Origin: Paenibacillus sp. FSL R10-2734 | GTDB taxonomy: Bacteria > Bacillota > Bacilli > Paenibacillales > Paenibacillaceae | NCBI RefSeq assembly: GCF_037963865.1 | Contig: NZ_CP150170.1 | Span: forward strand, 868,001-932,000 | Direction: 5' to 3' | DNA: 64,000 bases | Part shown: positions 33,521 through 42,567 of the stretch, in pieces | Layout: each line of letters starts with the position of its first letter | How positions within the stretch are numbered: position 1 is the first letter of the stretch | Position numbers and translations under genes: made by a program | Notes under the pieces: generated by a model | What the model was told of the DNA's origin: nothing | Databases searched by the model: none | Seen by the model: the letters and a program-made list of their open reading frames with translations, nothing else

Positions 33521-33991
33521 ATGGGTAATACTGAAGAGAATGTAAGTAATGTAGAGAATACTACGGAGATGGATCAGGCGTCTTCTTTAAAGTTATTTGT
33601 TGTATTATCTAAGGCTTACAGAAGCTTGATGGATCAAGCTGTGAAGGATATGAAGAGTTATGGGCTGGCATCCGCCGAGTTCATGGTGCTTGAGGTGCTG
33701 TATCACCGGACCCGTATTCCACTGCAACAGATCGGGGAGAAGATTCTCGTAACGAGTGGAAGCATCACCTATAATATCGACAAGCTGGAGAAGAAAGGCC
33801 TGCTGAAGCGTGTGCCGTGTAGCGAGGACAGACGCGTTACTTATGCGGAGATTACGGATGCAGGGCGTGAGCTGTTCGATAAGATTTTCCCGCGTCATGT
33901 AGCTTCGATTCATGATTTGATGCGTGGACTGGATAAGGAAGAGAAGGGCCAGGCTATCGAATTACTAAAGAAGCTAGGCAAAGGTGTATAG
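33521..33991 (+). CDS. mhqR: MarR-family regulator, MhqR-like
   Basis: The 156-residue protein is a MarR winged-helix regulator: SLKLFVVLSKAYRSLMDQAVKDMKSYGLASAEFMVLEVLYH, then IPLQQIGEKILVTSGSITYNIDKLEKKGLLKRVPCSEDRRVTYAEITDAG (recognition helix and wing with the conserved DRR). MhqR represses genes for detoxifying quinones and electrophiles, and the next three genes are members of that regulon. The start is ATG 33521 (GGAGG 8 bases upstream); ATG 33518 is the alternative. A spaced second copy of its operator lies before the following gene. Confidence 0.88.
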   Translation: MGNTEENVSNVENTTEMDQASSLKLFVVLSKAYRSLMDQAVKDMKSYGLASAEFMVLEVLYHRTRIPLQQIGEKILVTSGSITYNIDKLEKKGLLKRVPCSEDRRVTYAEITDAGRELFDKIFPRHVASIHDLMRGLDKEEKGQAIELLKKLGKGV

Positions 33992-34082
33992 AAGCGCTGA
34001 AACATCGCTATGAAGGGCGCTTCTAGAAGGTCGGAAGCAGCTCGCTGCTTCTTGCCGCTGGAAGACAAAAATTTTTACTAGA

Positions 34083-34100
34083 TATCTTAATGTTAAGATA
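34083..34100. promoter_or_regulatory. MhqR-type operator 2
   Basis: TATCTTAATGTTAAGATA has perfect 8-base arms around TG and shares TATCTT-N6-AAGATA with the copy at 33441. It lies about 30 bases before the doxX-like gene and just after a plausible promoter (TTGCCG 34052-34057, TTACTA 34075-34080). Confidence 0.8.
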
Positions 34101-34132
34101 ATTAAATCAAAGAAAATGGGAGCGAGTTAAAA

Positions 34133-34534
34133 ATGATAAGTACAGGAATATTATTGATGAGATTAGTGATTGGTATTGCATTCATAGGACATGGTGCACA
34201 AAAGTTATTTGGTTGGTTTGGTGGCTATGGCCCGAAGGGCACGGGCGGCTGGATGGAGTCCATCGGCATTAAACCGGGCGTTACGATGGCGGTATTGGCA
34301 GGACTTATGGAGCTGGTAGGCGGATTCATGTTCGCGGCAGGACTTCTGACGCCTGTTGCAGCGGTGTTGATTGTAGCTACAATGCTGGGTGCCATCGTTA
34401 AGGTACATGCGGCGAATGGCTTCTGGTCTACTTCGAACGGGATTGAGTTTCCGCTTACGGTACTGGTGGTTGCTGCAGGCATAGCACTTACGGGACCGGG
34501 TTCGATTTCTCTGGATGCGTTGATTTTTAACTAA
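34133..34534 (+). CDS. DoxX-family membrane protein (MhqP-like)
   Basis: The 133-residue protein has four transmembrane helices of the DoxX family (LLMRLVIGIAFIGHGAQKLFGWFGG is the signature start). In Bacillus subtilis a DoxX-like protein, MhqP, is part of the MhqR regulon with a ring-cleaving dioxygenase; the same grouping occurs here. Its exact biochemical role is unknown. It begins the three-gene unit under the second operator, 17 bases before the dioxygenase gene. Confidence 0.88.
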   Translation: MISTGILLMRLVIGIAFIGHGAQKLFGWFGGYGPKGTGGWMESIGIKPGVTMAVLAGLMELVGGFMFAAGLLTPVAAVLIVATMLGAIVKVHAANGFWSTSNGIEFPLTVLVVAAGIALTGPGSISLDALIFN

Positions 34535-34551
34535 GAAGGAGGTTTATAATT

Positions 34552-35502
34552 ATGACACTTCAAACTGCAGGAATCCATCATATTACCGCTTTTGTTGGAG
34601 ATGCTCAGCGTAATGTTGACTTCTATGCCGGTATTCTAGGACTACGGCTTGTGAAGAAGACGATTAATTTTGACGCTCCGGAAGTTTATCATTTATATTT
34701 TGGGAATGAAGATGGTGCTCCGGGGACGATTATTACATTTTTCCCTTCACCTACGGGGCGTAGAGGAAGAATCGGCAGTGGGCAGGTTGGCGTAACGACT
34801 TACGCAGTACCGATTGGCTCTCTGACATTCTGGGAGCAACGTCTTGCCGCTTATCGGATTTCGGTTACCAAAGGAAGCAGAATCTCGGAATCTTATCTCT
34901 CTTTTGCAGATTATGATGGTTTGCGGATTGAGCTTGTGGAACGGGAGGAAGGACCGCTAAGTAAGTGGTCCTTCGGTGGGGTTCCTACTGAGCATGCCAT
35001 CAAAGGGTTCGGAGGCGCTGTGCTCTACAGCAACAATCCGCTGCAAACTGCAGAAACCCTTGTCTTAACGATGGGAATGGAGCATATCGCTGATGGAGAC
35101 GGATATAGTCGTTATAGAACTACTGGAGATCTGGGTAATATTATTGATCTGAAGACAACGCCGGTTCCGCAAGGAGCGGGAGGTACAGGTACGGTTCACC
35201 ATATCGCTTGGCGTGCGCAAGATGACGCTGAGCAGCTGGAATGGAGTCGTCATGTACAGAGTCATGGACATCGTCCGACGCCGGTTCAAGACCGTCAATA
35301 CTTCAATGCGATCTATTTCCGTGAAAGAGGTGGAATCCTCTTCGAGATTGCTACGGACCCTCCGGGTTTTGCCCGTGATGAAGCAGTGGATGCGTTGGGT
35401 GAGAAGCTAATGTTGCCATCCTGGTTTGAGCCGCATCGTGCGGCTATCGAAGAAAATTTAAGTCCTTTTCAAATAAGAGAAATTGAGGTGAAGCAGGGAT
35501 GA
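34552..35502 (+). CDS. Ring-cleaving dioxygenase of the glyoxalase/VOC superfamily (MhqO/MhqE-like)
   Basis: The 316-residue protein has two VOC modules. Metal ligands of the extradiol type are visible: His in GIHHITAFVGDAQRNVDFYAGILGLRLVKKT, His in TVHHIAWRA and Glu in RGGILFEIATDPPGF. Such enzymes open hydroquinone or catechol rings and protect against quinones. AAGGAGG lies upstream of the ATG. It overlaps the next gene by 4 bases (ATGA), so dioxygenase and esterase are co-translated. Confidence 0.92.
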   Translation: MTLQTAGIHHITAFVGDAQRNVDFYAGILGLRLVKKTINFDAPEVYHLYFGNEDGAPGTIITFFPSPTGRRGRIGSGQVGVTTYAVPIGSLTFWEQRLAAYRISVTKGSRISESYLSFADYDGLRIELVEREEGPLSKWSFGGVPTEHAIKGFGGAVLYSNNPLQTAETLVLTMGMEHIADGDGYSRYRTTGDLGNIIDLKTTPVPQGAGGTGTVHHIAWRAQDDAEQLEWSRHVQSHGHRPTPVQDRQYFNAIYFRERGGILFEIATDPPGFARDEAVDALGEKLMLPSWFEPHRAAIEENLSPFQIREIEVKQG

Positions 35503-36119
35503 TTCATGTATTCCATAAAGGTAAAGACGTAACGAAGCCCACGCTTGTATTATTTCACGGTACTGGAGGCAATGAGCAAGACTTACTGCCGCTTGCCGGG
35601 TTGTTATCTCCCGATTCATCGGTGCTAGGTATCAGAGGGAATGTGCTGGAGAACGGTATGCCGCGATTCTTCCGACGGATAGCTGAAGGGGTGTTCGATG
35701 AAGCGGATCTAATCTTCCGTACTCACGAGGTCAAGCAGTTCCTGGATGACGCCGCCGCGCAGTACGGATTCGATGCCAACAATCTGGTGGCCGTGGGCTA
35801 CTCTAATGGTGCGAACATTGCGGGTAGCTTGCTGTTCCATTATAAGGATGTTTTCCGCGCCGCAATACTACTGCATCCGATGGTACCGCTCCGGAATATT
35901 ACACTTCCTTCGCTGGAGGGGGTATCTGTCTTCATTGGAGCAGGCACGAATGATCCGCTCATAGCTTCCTCGGAATCTGAGGATCTGGAGACGATTTTGC
36001 AGAAGGCAGGCGCAGAGGTTACAACACACTGGGGCAATCAAGGCCATCGTCTGAGTGCTGCTGAGGCTGAAGCCGCTAGAGATTGGTTGCATATGCGCAG
36101 CACATCCACAAATGCATAA
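35499..36119 (+). CDS. mhqD: Carboxylesterase / phospholipase-like alpha/beta hydrolase (MhqD-like)
   Basis: The 206-residue single-domain hydrolase has oxyanion segment LVLFHGTGGNEQDLLPLA, nucleophile Ser in VAVGYSNGANIAGSLL, Asp in GTNDPLI and His in GNQGHRLS. It matches the YfhM/MhqD carboxylesterase group induced by quinones in Bacillus. It ends the mhq unit and is followed by a terminator. The natural ester substrate is not known. Confidence 0.9.
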   Translation: MIHVFHKGKDVTKPTLVLFHGTGGNEQDLLPLAGLLSPDSSVLGIRGNVLENGMPRFFRRIAEGVFDEADLIFRTHEVKQFLDDAAAQYGFDANNLVAVGYSNGANIAGSLLFHYKDVFRAAILLHPMVPLRNITLPSLEGVSVFIGAGTNDPLIASSESEDLETILQKAGAEVTTHWGNQGHRLSAAEAEAARDWLHMRSTSTNA

Positions 36120-36128
36120 AACAATCAG

Positions 36129-36155
36129 AATAACCGCCGAATGGCGGTTATTTTT
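36129..36155 (+). terminator. Intrinsic terminator after the mhq unit
   Basis: AATAACCGCC-GAAT-GGCGGTTATTTTTG: perfect 10-bp stem and T-run. Confidence 0.9.
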
Positions 36156-36273
36156 GCTTGTACAGGCGCAAGTACCCTCCATAAAAGGATTGATCAATGC
36201 ACTTCCTTTACGTTAGTATGAAGAATACAAAAAAAGGCCCAAGGGTTGCTTTAGAAAGGTTGAAGTAAGGATC

Positions 36274-37506
36274 ATGATTGGAATTCAAAATGGTAATAAG
36301 CTTGCCGCAGATGGACCCTCACGGAAGCAGAGATTGCAGCTTGCCGTGATTCTTGGTTCCATTACAACGATCGGCCCGTTGTCGATTGATATGTATTTGC
36401 CGGCACTGCCTACGCTTGTCGCGGATTTCGGTACGACTGCTGCGTTTGTGCAGCTTAGTCTGACCTTCTTTTTGCTGGGACTTGCTTCAGGTCAGTTAGT
36501 CGCTGGACCGCTGAGTGATGTATATGGTCGCCGCCGTCCGCTGCTTATAGGTATGTTCATCTATGCGATTTCCTCAGTGCTGTGTGCCTTTAGTCCTTCG
36601 ATTGGACTGCTGATCGGTTTGCGGTTTATTCAGGGACTTGCTGGTTCAGTGGGTGTAGTTGTCTCTAGAGCGGCTGTTCGTGATTTATATAGTGGCTCTG
36701 AACTCACGAAGTTCTTCTCACTATTGATGATTGTGAATGGTCTCGGACCGATATTAGCTCCGGTAATTGGGGGCCAACTCCTAAGAGTAACTACATGGCA
36801 GGGGATATTCCTCGTATTATTTGCTGCCGGAATTATATTTTGCCTAACCATATTATTACGTTTGCCGGAGACATTGCCGAAGGAGCGACGCTCTAAGAGT
36901 GGACTGAAGGGTACGCTGCTTACCTTCCGAGTATTGCTTGGCAACCGTAAGTTTATGGGCTATGCCTTGTCTCAGGGGTTTGTTACGGCATCTATGTTCG
37001 CTTATATCTCAGGTTCTTCTTTTGTATTGCAAAATATTTTTGCAGTTACTCCGCAGGTATATAGTCTGATCTTTGCTGTGAACGGGATCGGGATTATTAT
37101 TACTGGCCAAATTGCCGGCAGACTTGCTGGCAAGGTAAGTGAGACTAAGCTGCTACTTAGTGGACTATTGCTCTGTACGATGGGGGGGATCTTACTGCTG
37201 CTGACGATTCTCTTAGGAGGAGGACTGATCCCAATTCTGATCTGTCTATTTGCAGTTGTCTCCAGCGTGGGGATTGTCGGAGCGACCAGCTTCTCACTTG
37301 CAATGCAAGATCAAGGTGAAACTGCAGGCAGTGCCTCAGCGTTAATCGGATTAATACCCCTGCTGCTAGGGAGCTGTGTAGCGCCACTTGTTGGTCTTGG
37401 GGGAGTTGATTCAGCACTTCCGATGGCGATTGTGATAGCATGTACGGGAATTCTCTCGATTCTGTCTTATCTGCTGCTTGTTAGACGAGGAAAAGCGAGT
37501 TCCTAG
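36274..37506 (+). CDS. Bcr/CflA-type multidrug efflux MFS transporter
   Basis: The 410-residue protein has twelve predicted helices. SIDMYLPALPTLVADFGTT and GQLVAGPLSDVYGRRRPLLIG (the MFS loop 2-3 motif) are diagnostic of the Bcr/CflA drug:H+ antiporter branch, and RAAVRDLYSGSELTKFFSLLMIVNGLGPILAPVIGG is the conserved helix 4-5 region. It lies 155 bases after the mhq terminator, so it is a separate unit, though still in a stress-related neighbourhood. Confidence 0.9.
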   Translation: MIGIQNGNKLAADGPSRKQRLQLAVILGSITTIGPLSIDMYLPALPTLVADFGTTAAFVQLSLTFFLLGLASGQLVAGPLSDVYGRRRPLLIGMFIYAISSVLCAFSPSIGLLIGLRFIQGLAGSVGVVVSRAAVRDLYSGSELTKFFSLLMIVNGLGPILAPVIGGQLLRVTTWQGIFLVLFAAGIIFCLTILLRLPETLPKERRSKSGLKGTLLTFRVLLGNRKFMGYALSQGFVTASMFAYISGSSFVLQNIFAVTPQVYSLIFAVNGIGIIITGQIAGRLAGKVSETKLLLSGLLLCTMGGILLLLTILLGGGLIPILICLFAVVSSVGIVGATSFSLAMQDQGETAGSASALIGLIPLLLGSCVAPLVGLGGVDSALPMAIVIACTGILSILSYLLLVRRGKASS

Positions 37507-37617
37507 CATTCTCTCGTTGAAACCTAGTAAGTAGTACTTTCAGCAAACTTTCAGCGGGTCTTAACGTTCCTTACCTACAAAAGGATTATATTGGAGGTAA
37601 GGAAGGGAGGGATAACC

Positions 37618-37968
37618 ATGAGTATATCAGCAGTCTCAGGTTCCACATCGTACACTACCTCGACATCAAGCACTACAGATACCAGTGCGCTTGAGAAACA
37701 AAAAGCGAAGCTGGAAGCTGAACTAGACAAGATTGATGCCAGCTCAGACGATGAAAAGACCAAGGAAACGAAGACGAAGCAAATTGAGCAACAGATCAAG
37801 ACCATCGAGGCACAAATCTCGCAGAAGTCTCAGAGCAGTGTTTCCTCCGCAGGCAGTGGAGTAGAGGCACCTGCTAAACCTGCGAACAATGCGCTTGTTG
37901 CAGCGAGTCCGCAAGAGATCGCTACCGCAACAACGGATAGCAAGGGCAGATTTGATATTCGAGTATAA
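37618..37968 (+). CDS. Small FlxA-like coiled-coil protein
   Basis: The 116-residue protein has a Ser/Thr-rich N-terminus, a charged coiled coil of about 50 residues (LEKQKAKLEAELDKI, KTKQIEQQIKTIEAQI) and a low-complexity tail. The coiled coil resembles FlxA-like proteins of unknown function in Firmicutes. I start at ATG 37618 with GGGAGGG upstream; the frame extends to a TTG at 37591 but that would overlap the ribosome binding site. There is no signal peptide or membrane segment. Confidence 0.7.
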   Translation: MSISAVSGSTSYTTSTSSTTDTSALEKQKAKLEAELDKIDASSDDEKTKETKTKQIEQQIKTIEAQISQKSQSSVSSAGSGVEAPAKPANNALVAASPQEIATATTDSKGRFDIRV

Positions 37969-37997
37969 ACGATGGTTAGACCGTGTTACATAATAGA

Positions 37998-38032
37998 GAG
38001 GACATCCTTAGCCGTGAGGGATGTCCTTTTTG
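37998..38032 (+). terminator. Intrinsic terminator after the FlxA-like gene
   Basis: AGGACATCC and GGATGTCCT form a 9-bp stem followed by TTTTG. Confidence 0.88.
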
Positions 38033-38166
38033 TTGTGCAATTTCAAGTGTAAAATACAGTTTCAATGATCTTTAATTGAATAGAATTCCATTAATATTCT
38101 TTAACTATTGCAGGGATTAGGGCTGTGCTGGCAGTCTAATGGAGTAGGGGTTGATTAACACGGGTT

Positions 38167-38190
38167 AATTATTCCAATAATTGTTATAAT
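38167..38190 (+). promoter_or_regulatory. mprF upstream palindrome and -10 element
   Basis: AATTATTCCAATAATT (38167-38182) is a palindrome with 7-base arms and CC centre. It abuts TATAAT (38185-38190), about 60 bases before mprF. No strong -35 is visible, so the promoter may need an activator. Confidence 0.45.
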
Positions 38191-38248
38191 GAACTGGTTG
38201 TAAAAATTGTCTAGCACAACGTGTGTCGGCGGTAAAGGTAGGTGACTC

Positions 38249-40900
38249 ATGCATTCAAAACAACAGACATTAGAAAGATTCAAAATTGTAAGGCTGTTCT
38301 TATCCATCTATCGGATACGGGCGGTGAGGGCTCTCTTTCCAGTGGCTATCATTGCGCTGGTGTATTGGGAGGGGCAGCATGAGCTGAAGCAAGTTCACTT
38401 AGGGCTTATCATGCGGGAGTTAAGAAGAGTACCTATGACCGCTATTTTGCAAATGATCGGATTTGCACTTCTCGCAGTAGCTGTAATGAGTGCCTATGAT
38501 TACTTGATTCGGGCACATTTCCGTTTAAAAGTAGGGCTGTGGAGCACCTTCCGTTATGCCTGGATTGCTAATACGTTTAATAATTTAATTGGTTTTGCAG
38601 GTCTGGCTGGAGTAGGTTTAAGAACGTTAATGTATAAAAAAAGCGGAGTGCCAACCTCCGTCCTAACTCCGGCAATCGTATTTCTTTCGCCGCTCATGAT
38701 TACCGGCTTATCTTTACTTTCTTGGGCAAATATCTTCGGTTTACTCCCGGCAAATGCTTTGCTGGAAGAGCATCATTGGTTAGTATTTGCGGTGTGGGGT
38801 ATGGCACTTTATTTGCCGTTTTTTGTGTTTGTACAGCGCTCGGCGCTTTATGCGAAATGGATTAATCGGGGAGAAGGCAGAACACCATGGCGTACAGTAA
38901 TCGCCTCTGTGGGTGCTTCATTTCTGGAATGGAGCTTTGCGGGTGTAACGTTTTGGACAATCAGTAGCCACCTCTTGCACGAGGTTCATTTTCCAGTCAT
39001 ATTCGGCATATTTACGATTGCTGCTATCGCGGGCATCTTGAGTATGGCACCCGGCGGTATCGGTGCTTTTGACCTTATCGCATTGCTGGGTCTTACGCAG
39101 CTTGGATTCGAAAGTGATCAGACCATGGCAGTGCTTGTTGTTTTTAGATTGTTCTATTATCTCATTCCGTGGTTGATCGGATTGGTGCTGGCAGCACTGG
39201 AATTTGGTCTGCAAGGAAAAAAGGGCCAAGATCGTTCAGCTCCAGGGTTCGAACCCTCCCTTAACATATGGCAGAAGATCTGGGGTTGGCCGGGTCAGTA
39301 TACCTTTCTGAGCGATCTTGGTGTGTGGGCGCTCGGCAAGCTTGTGCTAGCAAGCGGGCTTATTCTATTACTATCAACTGCTACACCTGGATTGTTGTAT
39401 AGGCTGAAGATTACGGAGACAATATTGTCGTTCTCGATCATGCAGCTCTCACATCATTTATCCGTACTCATTGGTTTTATGCTCATTTTGTTGTCGCGGG
39501 GCATTACATTACGAATCCGTAGTGCATACATTTGGACCAGCATTCTATTATTTTCCGGGTCCGTGTTTGCGGTGGCTAAAGGCTTTGATTATGAAGAAGC
39601 GCTGTTTCTGCTCCTTGTAGCACTTATTCTGTGGATCTCCAGATCTCGGTTTTATCGGATTAGTGCTCCCGTCAGCAGACAGAGTACGATTTGGTGGCTT
39701 GTCCTTACTTCAGTAATTGCTCTTAGCTACTATCTATTGGGCAGCCATGTGCATCGTGGGTTTCTGAAGCATCTACCACCCGGTGTGCAGCCAGAGTGGC
39801 TACAGCGGCATAGTGATGTTGCGTTCACGGCTGTAGGGGGCCTGGCTTTCTCCTGGATTATTCTTACTTTGCTGATTACCCTCAGACCCCAACGTAAGCC
39901 TGAGGAGCTTTTCGGAAACTTTGATAGGGAAAGGCTGGAACGTTTTCTAGGCGAAGTTCAAGGCAATCCTTTAACTCACATGTTGTTTTTGGGTGATAAA
40001 AGCTTCTTCTGGGCTCAAGAAGGCAAGGTGTTATTCGCTTTCGCCAGAGTTAGGGATAAGCTTGTAGTCCTGGGTGATCCATTGGGAGATTGGAGTCTCA
40101 TCAATGAGGCGATCAGTGAATTTAGACAAGCTGCGGATAAGTACGGTCTGGTGGTCGTTTTTTATCAGGCCACACCTGAATTTTTATCGATTTATCATGA
40201 GCAGGGATATCACTTTTTCAAGCTGGGGGAAGAGGCATTGGTATCGCTCGATACCTTTACGCTCAGTGGCAAGAAGAACAGTGATCTGCGAAGCGTATGC
40301 AACCGATTTGAACGGGAAGGTTATGATTTCGAAGTTGTAGAAGCGCCGCACGCTGAAGATTTGTTACGAGAGCTGCGATTCGTTTCAGACGAATGGTTGA
40401 ACGGGCGCACCGAAAAAGGGTATTCGCTGGGCTGGTTTAACGGGGCCTATCTGCAGCTGGCTCCGATCGCGCTGCTGCGGAATGCCGAAGGGACGATACT
40501 GGCATTTGCTTCTATTGCACACGGGTATGATCAGGGCATGACCGTATCGATTGATTTGATGCGCCATCGAAAAAATGTGCCGAACGGCACGATGGATTAT
40601 TTATTTGTTCGTCTGCTAGAATGGGCGAAATCTAAGGGTTATCATCGGTTTAATCTAGGCAATGCTCCGCTGTCCAGTGTGGGTGAGAATGTTGGGGCCT
40701 TGAAAGAGGAGAAGCTGGCTCATCTCGTATTTAAAAGAGGGGGGCGTTGGTACGGCTTTGTCGGACTGCGTCGATATAAAGAAAAGTTCAGTCCGGAGTG
40801 GGAGCCGCGTTACTTAGCGTATCCTGCTTCCATAACGTTGCCGATCTTAACGCTGGATCTGGTGAGGTTAGTGTCTCGCCATCCAAAGGAGAAGGAATAG
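38249..40900 (+). CDS. mprF: Phosphatidylglycerol lysyltransferase/flippase
   Basis: The 883-residue membrane protein has an N-terminal flippase/synthase membrane region of about 14 helices (to about residue 540; ANTFNNLIGFAGLAGVGLRTLMYKKSG and MAPGGIGAFDLIALLGL are signatures) and a C-terminal cytoplasmic aminoacyl-tRNA-dependent transferase domain (DUF2156; FFWAQEGKVLFAFARVRDKLVVLGDP, YHRFNLGNAPLSSVG). It attaches lysine (or alanine) to phosphatidylglycerol and flips it, lowering surface charge and giving resistance to cationic peptides. AGGTAGGTG lies upstream. It is monocistronic. Confidence 0.95.
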   Translation: MHSKQQTLERFKIVRLFLSIYRIRAVRALFPVAIIALVYWEGQHELKQVHLGLIMRELRRVPMTAILQMIGFALLAVAVMSAYDYLIRAHFRLKVGLWSTFRYAWIANTFNNLIGFAGLAGVGLRTLMYKKSGVPTSVLTPAIVFLSPLMITGLSLLSWANIFGLLPANALLEEHHWLVFAVWGMALYLPFFVFVQRSALYAKWINRGEGRTPWRTVIASVGASFLEWSFAGVTFWTISSHLLHEVHFPVIFGIFTIAAIAGILSMAPGGIGAFDLIALLGLTQLGFESDQTMAVLVVFRLFYYLIPWLIGLVLAALEFGLQGKKGQDRSAPGFEPSLNIWQKIWGWPGQYTFLSDLGVWALGKLVLASGLILLLSTATPGLLYRLKITETILSFSIMQLSHHLSVLIGFMLILLSRGITLRIRSAYIWTSILLFSGSVFAVAKGFDYEEALFLLLVALILWISRSRFYRISAPVSRQSTIWWLVLTSVIALSYYLLGSHVHRGFLKHLPPGVQPEWLQRHSDVAFTAVGGLAFSWIILTLLITLRPQRKPEELFGNFDRERLERFLGEVQGNPLTHMLFLGDKSFFWAQEGKVLFAFARVRDKLVVLGDPLGDWSLINEAISEFRQAADKYGLVVVFYQATPEFLSIYHEQGYHFFKLGEEALVSLDTFTLSGKKNSDLRSVCNRFEREGYDFEVVEAPHAEDLLRELRFVSDEWLNGRTEKGYSLGWFNGAYLQLAPIALLRNAEGTILAFASIAHGYDQGMTVSIDLMRHRKNVPNGTMDYLFVRLLEWAKSKGYHRFNLGNAPLSSVGENVGALKEEKLAHLVFKRGGRWYGFVGLRRYKEKFSPEWEPRYLAYPASITLPILTLDLVRLVSRHPKEKE

Positions 40901-40951
40901 AGGGAGACGGGCGCGTAGTCTCTGTATACATTGGAACAACTAAAGAAGGTG

Positions 40952-41000
40952 GGGCTGTCCCAAAAGGAGCTTTTAGCTACTTAGGTACGGCCCTTTTTTT
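40952..41000 (+). terminator. Terminator after mprF
   Basis: GGGCTGT pairs with ACGGCCC (one G-U) ahead of seven T residues. Confidence 0.65.
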
Positions 41001-41161
41001 GCGTTGCAGATTAATAGACGCTTCAAATGATGGTCTAATTGAAGTACCAATACAATAATTAGTTATGATGAACGAAAGGCAGCCCCTGTTCGCACACCGT
41101 AGGTTAAAATGGAAGTTGAAGGACAACCATTTCAGAGCTACATGCGAAAGGAGCTGTTAAT

Positions 41162-42277
41162 ATGAAGAATACCATAAAATACGTAGGTTTGGATGTATCA
41201 AAAGAAAAAATTGCGGTGGCGATTGCAGATGAGGGTCGAGAACCCGCACGATATTATGGAGCCATATCTCATACCCCAGATGCTGTGGCTCGAATGATTC
41301 GGAAAATCAAAGGTACAGGGATTACACTGGAGGTCTGCTATGAAGCCGGGCCTACGGGGTACGACTTATATCGCTGGCTGACGAAAATGGGGATTTCCTG
41401 CGTGGTAATCGCACCTTCGCGTATGCCACAGCGTCCCGGCGATGCTATAAAAACCGATCGACGGGATGCTGAAAAACTGGCTCAACTGCACCGCGCAGGA
41501 GAATTGACTGCGATCCATGTGCCGACTCCTGAACTCGAAGCCTTAAGAGATCTCATTCGTGCACGAGAAGATGCTAGGCAGGACTTACATCGGGTTCGGC
41601 AACGGCTCATTCATTTTCTGTTGCGTCACCAAATTCACAAGCCAGAAGGCATGAAAAAACGTTGGACCAAAAGGTACCGGGAATGGCTGTCTATGTTGAA
41701 GTTTAATAATGTAGCTCAAGAAAAAGTTTTCGCGGAATCCCTGCAACAGCTCCGGGAAGTGGAGGAGCGAATCAAGCGACTTGAAGCCGCAATGCGAGAA
41801 GAAGCACAGATCTGTCCATACGCACCTGTCATTCAAGCGTTGCAAGGTCTGCGGGGAATTGCCCTGCTGACGGCTATGACTTTAGTTGTCGAGATTGGAA
41901 ATTTTGAGCGTTTTCGTTCACCGGCTCAGCTCATGAGTTACCTGGGACTAGTGCCACGGGAGTATTCATCGGGAGCAAGTACCAAAAGAGGAAGTCTTAC
42001 AAAAACCGGAAATTCCGGTGTGCGACGTGCACTGGTGGAGTCCGCATGGAGTTACCGTCACCGTCCTGCAGTTAAAGGAGATTTAGCAGTGCGCTTAGAG
42101 GGTCAGAGTGCTCATGTCCATGAAACGTCGTGGAAAGCCCAAGAACGGTTACACAGCAAGTATTTAAAGTTAGTCAGACGTGGGAAACACCGAAATTTAA
42201 CTATGGCTGCGGTAGGTCGTGAGTTAGTTGGATTCATCTGGTCAATAGCGGTAGATGCAGAACGGAAAATGGCGTAG
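41162..42277 (+). CDS. IS110-family DEDD transposase/recombinase
   Basis: The 371-residue protein has an N-terminal RuvC-like DEDD domain (Asp11 in VGLDVSKE, Glu61 in CYEAGPTGYDLY, Asp99 and Asp102 in KTDRRDAEKLA) and the C-terminal Transposase_20 domain (LQGLRGIALLTAMTLVVEIGNF, LVPREYSSG, RGSLTKTGNSGVRRALVESAW) with a conserved Ser. It catalyses bridge-RNA-guided recombination in this family. The frame is complete with no inactivating change seen. AAAGGAG precedes the ATG. It is inserted downstream of mprF. Confidence 0.93.
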   Translation: MKNTIKYVGLDVSKEKIAVAIADEGREPARYYGAISHTPDAVARMIRKIKGTGITLEVCYEAGPTGYDLYRWLTKMGISCVVIAPSRMPQRPGDAIKTDRRDAEKLAQLHRAGELTAIHVPTPELEALRDLIRAREDARQDLHRVRQRLIHFLLRHQIHKPEGMKKRWTKRYREWLSMLKFNNVAQEKVFAESLQQLREVEERIKRLEAAMREEAQICPYAPVIQALQGLRGIALLTAMTLVVEIGNFERFRSPAQLMSYLGLVPREYSSGASTKRGSLTKTGNSGVRRALVESAWSYRHRPAVKGDLAVRLEGQSAHVHETSWKAQERLHSKYLKLVRRGKHRNLTMAAVGRELVGFIWSIAVDAERKMA

Positions 42278-42322
42278 GTGAAATGAAAAAAACACAAAAA
42301 GTATACCCAAAAGATTTGAATT

Positions 42323-42508
42323 CTTGGGGCATGGAGACAAAGAGAAAGGTACGAGGAGAATCCGTGAATTCCCTATGCACAGGATCCCAGATCTGACGTG
42401 CGAAATTAGTTTGCGGAAGCTCCTTCGACGTAGGCATAATATGTGGTAACCAACCCACGGATAGCAGATTGCCAGCCGACGACTCGCATTTTGTCTCTGT
42501 GCCCAAGG
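42323..42508 (+). ncRNA. Candidate bridge RNA region of the IS110-family element
   Basis: CTTGGGGCA-TG-GAGACAAA (42323-42341) pairs with TTTGTCTC-TG-TGCCCAAGG (42490-42508), a 16-bp helix with one bulged G that closes about 150 bases of non-coding DNA right after the transposase gene. In IS110-family elements such end-located non-coding DNA encodes the guide RNA. Target and donor loops are not identified here. Confidence 0.45.
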
Positions 42509-42567
42509 AATTGAAAACCCTTTGGTTTAAAGGGGAAAACAGGGGTATTGACTAATTCGTTCATAGC

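Larger units (their letters stand above)
41068..42564 (+). mobile_element. IS110-family (IS1111-like) insertion sequence
   Basis: Bounds are set by inverted end sequences: ATGAACGAA-N6-CCCCTGTT at 41068-41090 and its reverse complement form AACAGGGG-N10-TTCGTTCAT at 42538-42564. About 1.5 kb fits the family. The element holds one transposase gene, about 95 bases of left non-coding DNA and 285 bases of right non-coding DNA. Right-end placement of the long non-coding part and sub-terminal inverted repeats are traits of the IS1111 subgroup. Exact ends and target core cannot be fixed from one copy. Confidence 0.6.

Noticed and set aside
40798..41058. An 86-residue frame crossing the end of mprF
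   Set aside because: It overlaps mprF and the terminator and has no family resemblance.
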